NCBI RefSeq assembly: GCF_034702125.1
Contig: NC_085873.1
Span: 41,975,224-42,039,223, forward strand
DNA from: Engraulis encrasicolus
Lineage: Eukaryota; Chordata; Actinopteri; Clupeiformes; Engraulidae
DNA length: 64,000 nt
Direction of reading: 5' to 3'
Below, piece by piece: positions 37,696 through 48,074 of the stretch (its first letter is position 1; every line of letters begins with the position of its first letter). A program made the position numbers and the translations under genes. The notes under the pieces were generated by a model that was not told where the DNA came from, did not search any database, and saw nothing but the letters and a program-made list of their open reading frames with translations.

Positions 37696-38091
37696 TGTTG
37701 AAGGAGTTCTGTTCTAATACGGAACTACTGAGGTGCCCAAACGCGGGTGGTGGCTATGGCTGACGCGCTAGATGTTGCCTAAAGTCAGTGGCTAAGCTAC
37801 ACTGTTGACTTACTGTGAATTAAAGCAAACGCCTGTAAACGGTCTTCACGTTGAATCAAGGTGATCCATTTATTCCAAACGAAAGTCCAATACATCAGCA
37901 CAGGTACAGAAGTCACAGGCCGCTAGCGTTGCCTTAGCGGTCAAAACCCTTTGCCCTTCCGGGTAGGACACCTGACCAACAACACATCAGTTCCTACCTT
38001 TATACCTGACCTGATAAGTAATGAACATGCGCCACCCAGTGGAAAACAAAAACATAACATCCAAAAGAGACCATACATTTTGGCTCCTACA
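37696..38091 (-). repeat. BEL/Pao 3' LTR (396 bp)
   Basis: Bounded by TG...CA. By eye it differs from the other LTR at three positions only. The minus-strand AATAAA lies at 37869-37874. Confidence 0.93.
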
Positions 38092-38106
38092 CACCGGCCC
38101 CTAATT
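38092..38106 (-). other. Polypurine tract of BEL/Pao element
   Basis: The minus strand reads attaggggccggtg just before the 3' LTR, in the position where plus-strand DNA synthesis is primed. Confidence 0.65.
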
Positions 38107-38213
38107 GATGATGGCAGGAAGACACAGCAATTCAAATAAATGAAAACAAAAAAAAAGGAACCAAAATGTAGGAAACACCGAGTGATAAGTAAAATGTAAT
38201 AACACATTCAGAA

Positions 38214-39014
38214 TCATACTCCATGTACTAAGCAGAGTTTGGTCACAGGTCTTTCAACAACGTTGGATTTCGTCTGCAACCTGACAGATCTCACCAGGCC
38301 CTGCCTATCAGGAAATATCCCTAGCACTCTGGCAAGGGGCCAAGATCCACGGGGGGCAGAGGCATCCATGATGACAACTATGTCTCCAGCTTTCAGACTC
38401 CTCCTTTTCTCATTCCATTTCTGTCGTTCTTGGAGCAGTGGCAAATATTCTCGGACCCATCTCTTCCAGAACAAATCCGCGACATATTGCACTTGTTTCC
38501 ATCTTCGTCTGACATACTGGTCATGAGGCTCGAAGACTCCTGGTGGCATAGCTGGCTTTCCTTTTAGCAAGAGCAGGTGGTTGGGCGTGAGCGGTTCCAG
38601 ATCAGTTGGGTCATCTGAGAGCTTGGTAAGGGGTCGGTCGTTCAAGATGGCTTCTGCCTCGCAAAACACTGTGTGCAAGGAGTCATCATCCAGTGTCTGC
38701 TGACGTACCACTGAACTTAGGACCCTTCTCACCATGCGGATCATCCTCTCCCAGACGCCACCATGATGTGAGCCTGCTGGTGGGTTGAAGCTCCAGCGTA
38801 TTCCAGCTTGTGAGAGGACTCCTTCAATCCGCTGGTGGTTGAGCGCAGCCATCGCTTCTTTCAGTTCCCGATTCGCTCCAATGAAGTTGGTACCGTTATC
38901 TGAGATCAGGTGAGTCACTTGCCCTCTTCTGCTTATGAAGCGCCTCAGAGCATTGATGCAGGCATCTGTTTCCAGGGAAGCTGCCACCTCCAGATGTACT
39001 GCTCTGCTGGCCAA
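38214..39014 (-). CDS. BEL/Pao integrase, catalytic and C-terminal part
   Basis: 266 codons. The integrase catalytic fold is visible: SRAVHLEVA near the start, LISDNGTNF carrying the second catalytic aspartate at about residue 40, and GGVWERMIR carrying the glutamate near residue 87. It is followed by the conserved LTPNHLLLL segment. The C-terminus (GDIVVIMDASAPRGSWPLAR through KLCLVHGV) is the BEL/Pao-specific domain after the integrase core. The annotated ATG is internal. The first catalytic aspartate (GVDFFGP) lies in the neighbouring frame, 39423-38896, separated by a shift at a run of four T on the plus strand (39057-39060). It would insert element cDNA into chromosomal DNA. The protein as written lacks its N-terminal zinc domain and would not be active alone. 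Confidence 0.88.
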   Translation of the reverse strand: MASRAVHLEVAASLETDACINALRRFISRRGQVTHLISDNGTNFIGANRELKEAMAALNHQRIEGVLSQAGIRWSFNPPAGSHHGGVWERMIRMVRRVLSSVVRQQTLDDDSLHTVFCEAEAILNDRPLTKLSDDPTDLEPLTPNHLLLLKGKPAMPPGVFEPHDQYVRRRWKQVQYVADLFWKRWVREYLPLLQERQKWNEKRRSLKAGDIVVIMDASAPRGSWPLARVLGIFPDRQGLVRSVRLQTKSNVVERPVTKLCLVHGV

Positions 39015-39423
39015 GCAGGTAAATATGGCTCCATACCGTTTGCAAGTTCCTCTTCCTTTTCTTTACCTCCACAGGACCGAAGAAGTCTACCCCAGTGTTG
39101 GTGAAGGGGGGTAAGTCTGGCTGGATCCGCACCTCTGGAAGATCCGCCATCTTTTGTTCCAGGACACGTCCATGGTAACGTTTACAAAAAGTGCATTCTG
39201 AGATTACTTTCCTGATAGCTGCATTTGCTTTAGTAATCCAGAACTTCTTCCTCACAGATGACACGGTGTGTGCACGGCCAGCATGACCTAAGCTTTGATG
39301 GACATGTTTGAGGATGAGTGCTGCGAGGTGCTGCCCTTTGCTGAGGATAATAGGGTGTTTGGACTCCTCTGGCATTGCTCCTCTACTCAGCCTCCCTCCA
39401 ACCCTTAGTAGGCCATCGGCCAA
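38896..39423 (-). CDS. BEL/Pao integrase, N-terminal zinc-binding part
   Basis: The useful part is roughly the first 120 residues. It opens with LLRVGGRLS and a PIIL segment, then HVHQSLGHAG and, about 35 residues later, CTFCKRYHG, which together form the H-H-C-C zinc domain. TGVDFFGPVEVKK carries the first catalytic aspartate. After KKRKRN the frame leaves the integrase, and the last ~50 residues are out-of-frame read-through. It overlaps the RT/RNase H frame upstream by 41 bases and the catalytic integrase frame downstream. In an intact element these are one polyprotein, so the split is damage or an assembly length error. Confidence 0.85.
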   Translation of the reverse strand: MADGLLRVGGRLSRGAMPEESKHPIILSKGQHLAALILKHVHQSLGHAGRAHTVSSVRKKFWITKANAAIRKVISECTFCKRYHGRVLEQKMADLPEVRIQPDLPPFTNTGVDFFGPVEVKKRKRNLQTVWSHIYLLGQQSSTSGGGSFPGNRCLHQCSEALHKQKRASDSPDLR

Positions 39424-41605
39424 GACTGGGTCGAGCTTGTACAGGGGACTGGCGACTCACTGCTGCCTTTGAGGAGGACAGTGCAGCAATCTCCTCCTTG
39501 AACTGCTGCTGCTGGGAATAGCGCACGACTGCATTCTCCGCCTCCAGCAGATCGTCTACGGTCAGGATGTTACCCCTGGGTGTCACAGTGAAACTTTGGC
39601 CGTCAGCTGCATTCGACTGGCTTGCCACAGGCCCCTTCAGCTGTTTCCTCCATCGAGCCTTGTCCAACAGAATTGCCTTCAAACGGAGAAACCAAGCAGC
39701 TGCTTTCTTGAGACTCTTCCAATCAGAAAAATAACTGATGAGCTGGTCAGTTGGTGTAACTGTATTGCACACGTTGATGGCATTCGTGGCTGCCTCTCTC
39801 TTCACCTCCTTGTCATCAGCACTCAGGGAAACATCACATACATTGTTAGGCCAGTCCTCCTCATGCTTCCAAAGAAATGTAGGCCCTTCCCACCACCTAC
39901 TGGTCTTCAGGAAACCTGCCGCCTTCAATCCTCTTGACGCGTCATCGGCTGGATTGTCTTTGGAACCGACGTGCCTCCACTGCCCTGGTTCCGATGACTC
40001 TCTGATAGTGGAGATCCTGTTGGCCACGAACGTGTGAAATCTCCTATCCTCGTTCTTGATGTATTTGAGGACTGAACTACTGTCCGTCCAGAAGACAGAA
40101 TCCTCAAATGTCCACTTCAGTTCTTCCTTCAGCATCGAGTCCATCCTCACAGCGAGAACTGCTGCAGTCAGTTCAAGCCGGGGAATTGTCACTGCCTTCA
40201 GTGGTGTTACTCTGGCTTTGCCAAGGAGAAAGGAGACTTGTACCTGACCTTGCTCATTCAACATCCTCAGGTATGTCACGGTCCCATACCCAGCTTCGCA
40301 GGCGTCGGCAAAATGATGTAGTTGGGCTTGAGCAACCTTGCCATACGTCGCTGGCTTGACACACCTGGATATCTTGAAGGTGTTGAGCAGGTCCAAGTCC
40401 TCCAGCCAAGAGTTCCACTGGCATGAGATGTCAGGTGGCAAGGAATCATCCCATCCACATCCTCTCCTGCATAGCTCCTGTAGCATGATCTTGGCAGGCA
40501 GCGTGACTGGGGCCAGGAAACCCAGAGGGTCATACACTGAGCTGATGGTGGACAACATACCACGTCTGGTAAGTATCTGTTGTTTCAGTTCGATCTTGAA
40601 TCGGAATGAGTCAGTTTCCACACACCAGAGTAGTCCTAGGGCTCTCTCGACTGGCAGTTCGTCACGGTCAAGATCCAGTTCCTTTAAATCCTTACCCCTT
40701 CGTTCTGCTGCAATGGCCTGCAAGACAGCACGACTGTTGCTGACGAACTTCTCCAGGGTGAAGCCTCCCTTCTGGCACAGTGCAGTGAGGTCCTTGATTG
40801 TCTGCACAGCGTCCGCTTCAGTGGCGGAGCTCTTCAAGTAGTCGTCGACATAGAAGTTTTCCTTGACAGACTGGCATACAGCAGCAGGGAACTCAGATTG
40901 GTGGTCAGCAGCATTTTTTCTCAGTGCGTAGCTAGCGCAGCTTGGTGAGGATACAGCACCGAACAAGTGAACGGTCATCCTGTACTGCCGCAGCTCCTGA
41001 GTGATGTCTCCGTTCGGCCACCACAGAAACCGGAGGAAATCTCTGTCTTCCTCTGCGACCTTCACCTGATGGAACATTGCCTGTATGTCACCCATAAACG
41101 CCACAGGTTCCTCTCTGAAGCGCAGCAGGACTCCCAGTAAGGAGCTTGTGAGGTTAGGCCCCTGAAGCAGCTCTTTGTTCAAGCATGCACTTTGGTAGGT
41201 GGCACCACAGTCGAACACCACCCGAAGGGTACCTTTCTTTGGGTGATGGACTGAGTGATGGGGAATGTACCAAACTCTACCAGGTTCACCTTGACGCTTT
41301 GGCAGCAGCACAGGTTCTGCATAGGCGTTGCTGATAAGGCCATTCACAAAGTCAGCATACTGATGGTGCAAGCTTGGGTTATTGAGGAACCTTCTCCTCA
41401 AGCCCTGCATCCTCTGCTTCACTGCAACAATGTTGTTGGGCAAAGACACCTCTTTCCTCTTGAGCGGTAACTTCAGGCAGTACTTTCCATCCTGCAGCTT
41501 TGCTGACTGGTCCATTGTCTCCATAAACTTCAGGTCATCTCTAGACATTTCCTTTTCCTCCGAAGCCCTTTCCGTGAAGTCGTGGTTGTATTGACTCACA
41601 AGCAT
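39383..41605 (-). CDS. BEL/Pao reverse transcriptase and RNase H
   Basis: 740 codons. Reverse transcriptase landmarks are VVFDCGATYQ (about residue 130), AFMGDIQAMFHQV with a catalytic aspartate (about 170), and YVDDYLKS with the catalytic DD pair (about 252). RNase H follows, with HHFADACEAGYGTV near 435 and FWTDSSSVLKYI near 507, and QWRHVGSKDNPADDASRG after that. The domain order RT then RNase H before integrase is that of BEL/Pao. Upstream the same frame is open for ten codons (FKKLEQ) and links to the gag-protease frame by a +1 shift at six A. Downstream it goes out of frame at a CCCC run (39454-39457), and the last ~16 residues are not native. It copies element RNA into DNA in cytoplasmic particles. 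Confidence 0.93.
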   Translation of the reverse strand: MLVSQYNHDFTERASEEKEMSRDDLKFMETMDQSAKLQDGKYCLKLPLKRKEVSLPNNIVAVKQRMQGLRRRFLNNPSLHHQYADFVNGLISNAYAEPVLLPKRQGEPGRVWYIPHHSVHHPKKGTLRVVFDCGATYQSACLNKELLQGPNLTSSLLGVLLRFREEPVAFMGDIQAMFHQVKVAEEDRDFLRFLWWPNGDITQELRQYRMTVHLFGAVSSPSCASYALRKNAADHQSEFPAAVCQSVKENFYVDDYLKSSATEADAVQTIKDLTALCQKGGFTLEKFVSNSRAVLQAIAAERRGKDLKELDLDRDELPVERALGLLWCVETDSFRFKIELKQQILTRRGMLSTISSVYDPLGFLAPVTLPAKIMLQELCRRGCGWDDSLPPDISCQWNSWLEDLDLLNTFKISRCVKPATYGKVAQAQLHHFADACEAGYGTVTYLRMLNEQGQVQVSFLLGKARVTPLKAVTIPRLELTAAVLAVRMDSMLKEELKWTFEDSVFWTDSSSVLKYIKNEDRRFHTFVANRISTIRESSEPGQWRHVGSKDNPADDASRGLKAAGFLKTSRWWEGPTFLWKHEEDWPNNVCDVSLSADDKEVKREAATNAINVCNTVTPTDQLISYFSDWKSLKKAAAWFLRLKAILLDKARWRKQLKGPVASQSNAADGQSFTVTPRGNILTVDDLLEAENAVVRYSQQQQFKEEIAALSSSKAAVSRQSPVQARPSLGRWPTKGWREAE

Positions 41606-41609
41606 CTGT

Positions 41610-44471
41610 TCAAGTTTTTTGAAGTGAGATGCGGTTCACTGTGGCGGAGGGTGTTGGCGCGCCACTGCTTCCACTTAGAGGCCCGTTCACGGACCAACCT
41701 AAGACTGAACGAGTCGCAAACGGACTGTTGTCCTGGCTATTGATGACCTCCCAGGGCTCTAATAGTCTGGGTGCATTGGTGCCAATCAACAGGCCAACAT
41801 CCGCCTTCACATTTGGGATGTGCACCTTTGACAAGTGGGGCCACCTAGCCAGATCCTTAGATGTGATCATGTTTTCCACAGTGACAGGCATTTTCTTCTG
41901 TGTGAATACCTCGGGCAGGGGATAAAAGTTGTCACCGTTCACACCCGAGACCTCTAGACCAGACAGGGTGTACGCAGCAACAGCCTTTTCTTGTCCCATT
42001 GTCCTCAACAGGAGGCTGGTTTTCTTGCCTGTAAGATTGAGTTTTTGCATGAGGTGTTCAGAGCAAAATGTAGCTGAGCTACCAGGGTCTAGGAAGGCAT
42101 AAGTTGTTATGATGCGGCTTCCCTTGGCAGACTTCAGCTTCACAGGTAGAATGGACAGTACACACTGGTCTCTACCGGCCCCTGCATGCGCACATATATC
42201 GCTGGAGGACTGCTGGGTGTCCGCAGAATCTTTGGACTGTTCTGGGGTCTGCTGCTGTTTAATATGAAGCACAGTTGGATGAGACTTTCCACAAGTTTGA
42301 CATATCAAGCGCTGCTCACAGTCTTTGCTCATGTGTCCAGTGCGCAAACAGGCAAAGCAAGCTCCCTTCTGCCTCAGGAGAAGAATTTTGTCCTTGTGCT
42401 TCTTGCCTCTGAACTGCCTGCATTCCTCCACCAGATGGCGACGATCACAGCACAGGCATTTCACTTCCTCCTCATCCTCATCTTGAGTCTGGTCCTGGCC
42501 TTCATCAGACACATCCGTCGCAGCAACAATGTTTCCCCTTACGCTACTCCTAGGCTGGGGCTTGAACTTTGACAGCGGCCTAGTCATAGGTGAGGCGGAG
42601 GGTGGATCCTGTATATCGCCGAACAAGGGGTCAGACAGAATTTTGACACGTCGTTCAATGAACTGCACCAGGTCAAAGATGTGAGCTCGGTCATGCGTTT
42701 TCTCCATAATGTCATGAGCTGTAGTGCGCCACTGTTCTCTCATTTTAAATGGCAGCTTTGAGAGAATGGTCCTCATGTTTACAGGCATGTCCAGTTCCTG
42801 TACATAGCTCAGCTCATGCATGACGTTACAACAGCCACGTAAAAACAAAGAGTAGGCCTGCAGTGCCTTCATATCTTCTGCTTTAACGGCTTGCCAGGCC
42901 AAAGCCTTGTTCATGTAGGCGGTTGCCAACTTGTATGGGTTGCCGAAGTGCTCAGTGAGGAGGCCCTTTGCCACTACATAGCCACGCTCGGGCACCATAT
43001 GCTGGCAGCTGCGCACCAATTCCTGGGGCTGACCTGTGGTGAACTGCTCTAAGTAATAAAGGCAGTCTCCTTTGCCAGCCTTACTCTCCACACCCTGTTC
43101 GAAGGCCTTCATGAACGGCCGAAACTGGAGAGGGTCACCATCGAACACTGGTATCTCTCTTGATGGTAGAGACGAGATGCGCTGTTCATGGACCAGAGCG
43201 GCTGTGATGTCATTTTGCCTTTGCATGATTTCCAGTAGGTCCGGTGAGTTTGCTGTGTTGTGCGAGGCATTAGTGATGGGAGACGGTTGCACAGGCCTCA
43301 CATGCTGTGGTTGTGCAGTCCTTACATACTGTGATTGTGCTCCATGTGATGCTCCATGTGATGCTCCATGTGATGCTCCATGTGATGCTCCATGCTGTAG
43401 CTGAGGCATAGTGTATTGTTTCAGAACGTCATTGCACCACTGCTCCGTCTGTTTCATGCATGCTTCTGTTGACAGTATGTTGCTAGGTGGTAGTGGGCCT
43501 TTAGCGGACAGCTGTGTTGCTTGCTGTGGTAGAGCAAGTTTAAATTCCATTGCATTGGGATTAAGGTTAGCCACTTTCACTTTCTCCTTCTGCAAGTAAG
43601 AATTCATGCCATCAGAGGGCGCTGCTGAGTGACTCCTTCCGTCAGAGGCATGCAGCACTGCTAGCTTAGCTTCTGATGCCGCCAAGTCAGCATCCAGATC
43701 AAGCTGCTCCCTTCTCCTCCTCAGCTGTAGCTCCTGCTCCTCAATGGCATGTTTCTCCTTTAAAACAGCTTGTCGAGCAACCAGCGCCGCTCTGTCTGCC
43801 TGGGCCAGTTTCCTGGCAGAGTGCGTGCTTGACCTGCCACTATTACCACTTCTATGTGACTTCCTGCTAGCCACATTTGAAATGCTGTCATTTGGGTTAA
43901 TACCAGTGCCACGTTCAACATTTTCATTTACAGCTGTAACCTCACCATTTCCATTCACAGGTACACCTGCATCAGCACCATGCACAGCCTTAACCTCAAC
44001 ATTCACATTCACAGGCCCCCCATCAGTATCAGCAGCAGCATTATTTTCAGTAGGCAAACCAGCATTTAAAACAGCAGGTAAACCAGTGTGAATATTTTCA
44101 GAGCCCTTAGCAAGAAAACCCTTAATTTCAGAAATAGCATCATTGTTTGAGATCATTTTTGCTTTAAACCAAATATCATGCTTTTCTTGCTCTTCACCAG
44201 GTAACAAACTCAACAATGACTCATGAATCCGTTTTGCATCGTTACAATTATCAACCAAACATTTTAAAGCCTTTTGTAATTGAGGAATGTCGTGCTTTAA
44301 ACCGTCCACAGATTTCCTAATTACACTTGCATTGTCCAGTTTCAATTTTCTGTCTGCCTGCAAAGTCACAAGTTTATCAGCAAGAGCGTTTGCACGCTTA
44401 CTTTGCTGATCACCACAAACAACACTACTAGGTTTACTAGCAGCTGTTTGTTGTTTATCACGCACGTCCAT
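41610..44471 (-). CDS. BEL/Pao gag and aspartic protease
   Basis: 953 codons from the first ATG after the leader. It has a charged N-terminus and a Lys/Glu/Arg-rich coiled-coil-like stretch at about residues 230-270. A tandem of the tetrapeptide HGAS (five, counting the partial last) sits at about 359-377. The capsid-like domain begins near 440 (FDGDPLQFRPFMKAF). Cys-rich knuckles follow at about 669 (CLCCDRRHLVEEC), 707 (CFACLRTGHMSKDC) and 725 (CQTCGKSH), then an aspartic protease with LDPGSSATFC at about 797. Gag packages the RNA and the protease matures the particle. The stop lies seven residues beyond VNRISLQK; the following pol frame is reached by a +1 shift. The frame is otherwise intact over 2.86 kb, consistent with recent activity. 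Confidence 0.93.
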   Translation of the reverse strand: MDVRDKQQTAASKPSSVVCGDQQSKRANALADKLVTLQADRKLKLDNASVIRKSVDGLKHDIPQLQKALKCLVDNCNDAKRIHESLLSLLPGEEQEKHDIWFKAKMISNNDAISEIKGFLAKGSENIHTGLPAVLNAGLPTENNAAADTDGGPVNVNVEVKAVHGADAGVPVNGNGEVTAVNENVERGTGINPNDSISNVASRKSHRSGNSGRSSTHSARKLAQADRAALVARQAVLKEKHAIEEQELQLRRRREQLDLDADLAASEAKLAVLHASDGRSHSAAPSDGMNSYLQKEKVKVANLNPNAMEFKLALPQQATQLSAKGPLPPSNILSTEACMKQTEQWCNDVLKQYTMPQLQHGASHGASHGASHGASHGAQSQYVRTAQPQHVRPVQPSPITNASHNTANSPDLLEIMQRQNDITAALVHEQRISSLPSREIPVFDGDPLQFRPFMKAFEQGVESKAGKGDCLYYLEQFTTGQPQELVRSCQHMVPERGYVVAKGLLTEHFGNPYKLATAYMNKALAWQAVKAEDMKALQAYSLFLRGCCNVMHELSYVQELDMPVNMRTILSKLPFKMREQWRTTAHDIMEKTHDRAHIFDLVQFIERRVKILSDPLFGDIQDPPSASPMTRPLSKFKPQPRSSVRGNIVAATDVSDEGQDQTQDEDEEEVKCLCCDRRHLVEECRQFRGKKHKDKILLLRQKGACFACLRTGHMSKDCEQRLICQTCGKSHPTVLHIKQQQTPEQSKDSADTQQSSSDICAHAGAGRDQCVLSILPVKLKSAKGSRIITTYAFLDPGSSATFCSEHLMQKLNLTGKKTSLLLRTMGQEKAVAAYTLSGLEVSGVNGDNFYPLPEVFTQKKMPVTVENMITSKDLARWPHLSKVHIPNVKADVGLLIGTNAPRLLEPWEVINSQDNSPFATRSVLGWSVNGPLSGSSGAPTPSATVNRISLQKT
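43336..43395 (-). repeat. 12-bp coding minisatellite in gag
   Basis: The 12-mer gatgctccatgt is repeated about five times and encodes HGAS units in frame. Confidence 0.92.
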
Positions 44472-44709
44472 TGTAGCGAGAGTTCAAAGGAAAAAGACGA
44501 CAGTTCGATGTAGCCGGAAAAAAGTCGGCATAAACAAAAATCAGAATCAGGAACGCAACGCAAAGTCAATCAGTCCGAACGACGCACGAATCCCAAAGTC
44601 AAATGTCTACCGGCATTTTATGCACTGCTTTTGTTTGGTACCCGGGTACTGTGTGCACACAAAATAAAAGATTTAAATGGCCATTAAAGCTTGTAGCGCT
44701 ACAATACCT

Positions 44710-44725
44710 CTTTCGTTGGGCGCCA
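44710..44725 (-). other. Primer-binding-site-like sequence (tRNA-Lys type)
   Basis: The minus strand reads TGGCGCCCAACGAAAG. Its first 12 bases match the complement of the 3' end of a vertebrate tRNA-Lys (CUU type) including CCA. It lies 191 bp inside the 5' LTR edge, not beside it as expected. Confidence 0.5.
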
Positions 44726-44916
44726 GTAGTCATCAGCTGATGTTGACAGCTGCTCTCCTGTATGGTATCCACTCCACATCGAAACGAAACTCCTTGTCAT
44801 TGCCCACGAATCCAAACGAATAATCCACAAGGAAGGCTCTTCATGCTCCTAAATCCAATAGCGCAGAAGACTCCGACGTGCGAACTAATTACAAACTATC
44901 GCAGGGTTTTGACTAA

Positions 44917-45312
44917 TGTTAAAGGAGTTCTGTTCTAATACGGAACTACTGAGGTGCCCAAACGCGGGTGGTGGCTATGGCTGACGCGCTAGATGTTGCC
45001 TAAAGTCAGTGGCTAAGCTACACTGTTGACTTACTGTGAATTAAAGCAAACGCCTGTAAACGGTCTTCACGTTGAATCAAGGTGATCCATTTATTCCAAA
45101 CGAAAGTCCAATACATCAGCACAGGTACAGAAGTCACAGGCCGCTAGCGTTGCCTTAGCGGTCAAAACCCTTTGCCCTTCCGGGTAGGACACCTGACCAA
45201 CAGCACATCAGTTCCTACCTTTATACCTGACCTGATAAGTAATGAACATGCGCCACCCAGTGGAAAACAAAAACATAATATCCAAAAGAGACCATACATT
45301 TTGGCTCCTACA
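44917..45312 (-). promoter_or_regulatory. BEL/Pao 5' LTR (396 bp)
   Basis: Contains a minus-strand TATAAA at 45220-45225 inside ggtataaagg and an AATAAA at 45090-45095, so promoter and polyadenylation signals are about 125 bp apart. Followed by the atagc duplication at 45313-45317. Confidence 0.88.
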
Positions 45313-45317
45313 ATAGC

Positions 45318-46348
45318 TATGACGCCCAGAATTCTATAGAAATTTCACTGCCCGAACATTTCCGTCACAACGGTGTGACAAAACACTCTTAAAGGTTAAA
45401 AGGACCTTTGGGCTTATATCCTTCAATATAAGGCTCTTCTTTAAGTGTTCTATAACAACTCTGCTGTTTGTCCCAATGCCAGGATTGTGAGATGAACTGT
45501 ATTGAGCATTGCAGAGTGAAGAACTGGGCTGTGTCTCAGAGAGGTGATAACTTTTACAAAGGCTTTTATTTGGAGTTCACCTGAATGGCCAGAAAGAAAG
45601 AGCTGTAAAACTGATGGTGATTGTGCAACTGGGTGGCCCTAACCGGGCAAACAGTAACCTCGTTCTCATGCAATGGTTATTACCAACCATCTGGAACATT
45701 GTCAGTCGCTTAACTCTGGAAAGGCATGGGTGTGTTCAAAACAGCTCGAACCTGATTGGAGAATTCATGTGGCTTTTTTTTTAAAATCACATACTACTTC
45801 AACCATGGATGTAGTATAAGAACTGTACAGAGTGAATAAGTCCCGCCTCCAGACATTTCAATGGGAAATGCTAAGCTAGTGAATTCAGCCAAAATTGAAC
45901 GTTTTTTCAGCTTCCAAAATGGAGTTATTTCCACCGACAGTTTACTGACTGACTTTCGGTTGACCAGAAAGCTATATGGAAGACCGGCATTGGATGCATG
46001 GAGGTGCCCAACCACAGACCTGTAAAGGTCTGTGCGCCCAACACTAAACTCGCGTACCCACCAATCATCATGAGCGAAGTGGATGTAGGCGAAGCTAACC
46101 AGCCAAATCCTGCCCCCCTGACTTCAACCACTGACTTGTATATACCTCGCCAAGCGATCGCGCCCCGTGATTCTGATTGGACAGGCTGTGAAATTTCTGA
46201 TTCCGATCGGGCTCGTCTAAGATTTCCAGACCCTTCATGCCTTACCGCTCAATTTTGCATGAGGGTCTGGCGTGAGAGCCAGGCTAGGCAAATAGACCGG
46301 CCGCAACGACGTTCAAGCGACAGAGAATCGCTTCTGTGCAGCTGGAGC
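45318..46348. other. Non-coding, with decayed dispersed repeats
   Basis: The segment 45800-46300 carries words seen in many fish repeats, such as ccagacccttcatgc and gggtctggcgtgagagccaggcta, but element borders are unclear. Confidence 0.4.
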
Positions 46349-46356
46349 GATACGAG

Positions 46357-46751
46357 TAGACCTGTCACGATAACAAATTTTGCTGGACGATCAATTTTCC
46401 AGGAAATTATTGCGATAAACGATAATATTCTCTGTCACTTTAAAAATATATACTGACAATGGGATAGAGAGGTGAATACACTCTTTCTAATTTTGAAAGT
46501 GTCGCAGCAGGGGGTGCTAGATAGAGGGGTAGATAGAGAGATAGACAAGGTAGACAAACTGAAAATTAAACGTACACCAACGTTAAAGCATCATTGCGCT
46601 GAGTGAAATGTGCCTATCGATATTTAGTCTAAAAGAGAGTGACGAGGAAAACAAAGAAGCATGCAATAACTTATTGGGGCAAAAAAGTTCATCATGCTTG
46701 TAAAAACTTATTGTACGATATATTGACTTATTGAATATTGTGACAGACTTA
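46357..46751. mobile_element. hAT element, 395 bp
   Basis: Starts tagacctgtcacgata and ends attgtgacagactta, with exact octamer gatacgag (46349-46356, 46752-46759). Non-coding. Confidence 0.88.
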
Positions 46752-46759
46752 GATACGAG

Positions 46760-47420
46760 CGATTGAAGCGACCAGAGTATCGGTTAAAAGCAGAATGCAA
46801 CAAGCATTCCAACATTCCCATTGGCTGTGGTGGCTGTTGCCGAACCGCATCATCACTACACAGACATGCACACCAACTCTGTGTGTGTGCATGTGTGTGT
46901 GTGCGCGCGTGTGTGTGTCCGTGTTTGTCCGTGTGTGAGTAGCTTGTGTACAGTGCTTCCTGCTGTATTAATAAGTTTTGCCCCCAGCAGCCTCTGAGAC
47001 AACAGCAAGGGGCCAAGAAAACAAACACTTGATTAGCATATCATTGCTTATTAAACAACTGAAAAAAGGCTCATATAAAGACATGCTCACACATGCTCGA
47101 TTTCGCTCTTACTCTTGATCTTTCTGAAAAGCAATGAGTCTGAGTACATAATATCCCATAGACAAAAACAGGTATTTTTGGCAGGCATTTCTAGGTGGTT
47201 TAAATTAAAGACTTGATTATTGATTAAGTCACAAGGCTTTGAGATGTTACTGATGTTCTGCCTGCCAATCATCTGGCCTTGAAAGTTTCAGCAGTAAACT
47301 TTTGACTTCTTTTTTGTTCTTGAAATTAATGCACTATATGACCAGTTGGGAAAAAGTGCAATATGTGGGCCAACACACATGCACCCATACACACACACAC
47401 GCATACTGTACATGCAGTTT
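46760..47420. other. Non-coding stretch, nothing recognised
   Basis: A short GT-rich patch near 46880. No gene supported. Confidence 0.45.
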
Positions 47421-47429
47421 CTATTTCTC

Positions 47430-47674
<245 letters not shown>

Positions 47675-48074
47675 CCAAAGTTTTTTTTTCACCCCATGAA
47701 TCCCAATGATGGGGAAATTGCAATGTGGATATGGGGTTTGATTAAGTCTGTTAAATACGTATGGACCATCCCACTACTCCATGGAATCCCAAAGGGGCCC
47801 TAAATTATTAATAGCGGTGTTAAAAAGTAGTCGTAACGAGCCCAGCCCGGACACTCATTCTCCGGAATTAAAAAATGATAAGAAATGCCCTCTCGCTTTT
47901 TCCCCCCCAAAATATATGAGCACATTCAAGGGTGCAGCTGCCAGCGAGGGAATGGATGAGCATAGCCCACTATATAGAGGGTGGTAAAAATGACTTGCCA
48001 TGGTGTCATACCATGAGGACGTCTGCACAACATGCCAAAGATTGTGGGCCTATACCTTGGCTTTTTAATAGTGT

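Larger units (their letters stand above)
37696..45312 (-). mobile_element. BEL/Pao LTR retrotransposon, nearly complete
   Basis: Two 396-bp LTRs, a 5-bp target duplication, a purine-rich tract beside the 3' LTR, and gag, protease, reverse transcriptase, RNase H and integrase in the BEL/Pao order, all on the minus strand. The LTRs are about 99% identical, so insertion was recent. Translation is interrupted by frame shifts at three homopolymers (41615-41620, 39454-39457, 39057-39060). Confidence 0.95.

Noticed and set aside
38239..44091. Plus-strand open frames across the BEL element
   Set aside because: Antisense shadows of gag and pol.
45790..46150. Retroposon with 10-bp duplication acttcaacca
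   Set aside because: The two acttcaacca words are direct repeats, but no tail, internal promoter or consistent ends were seen.
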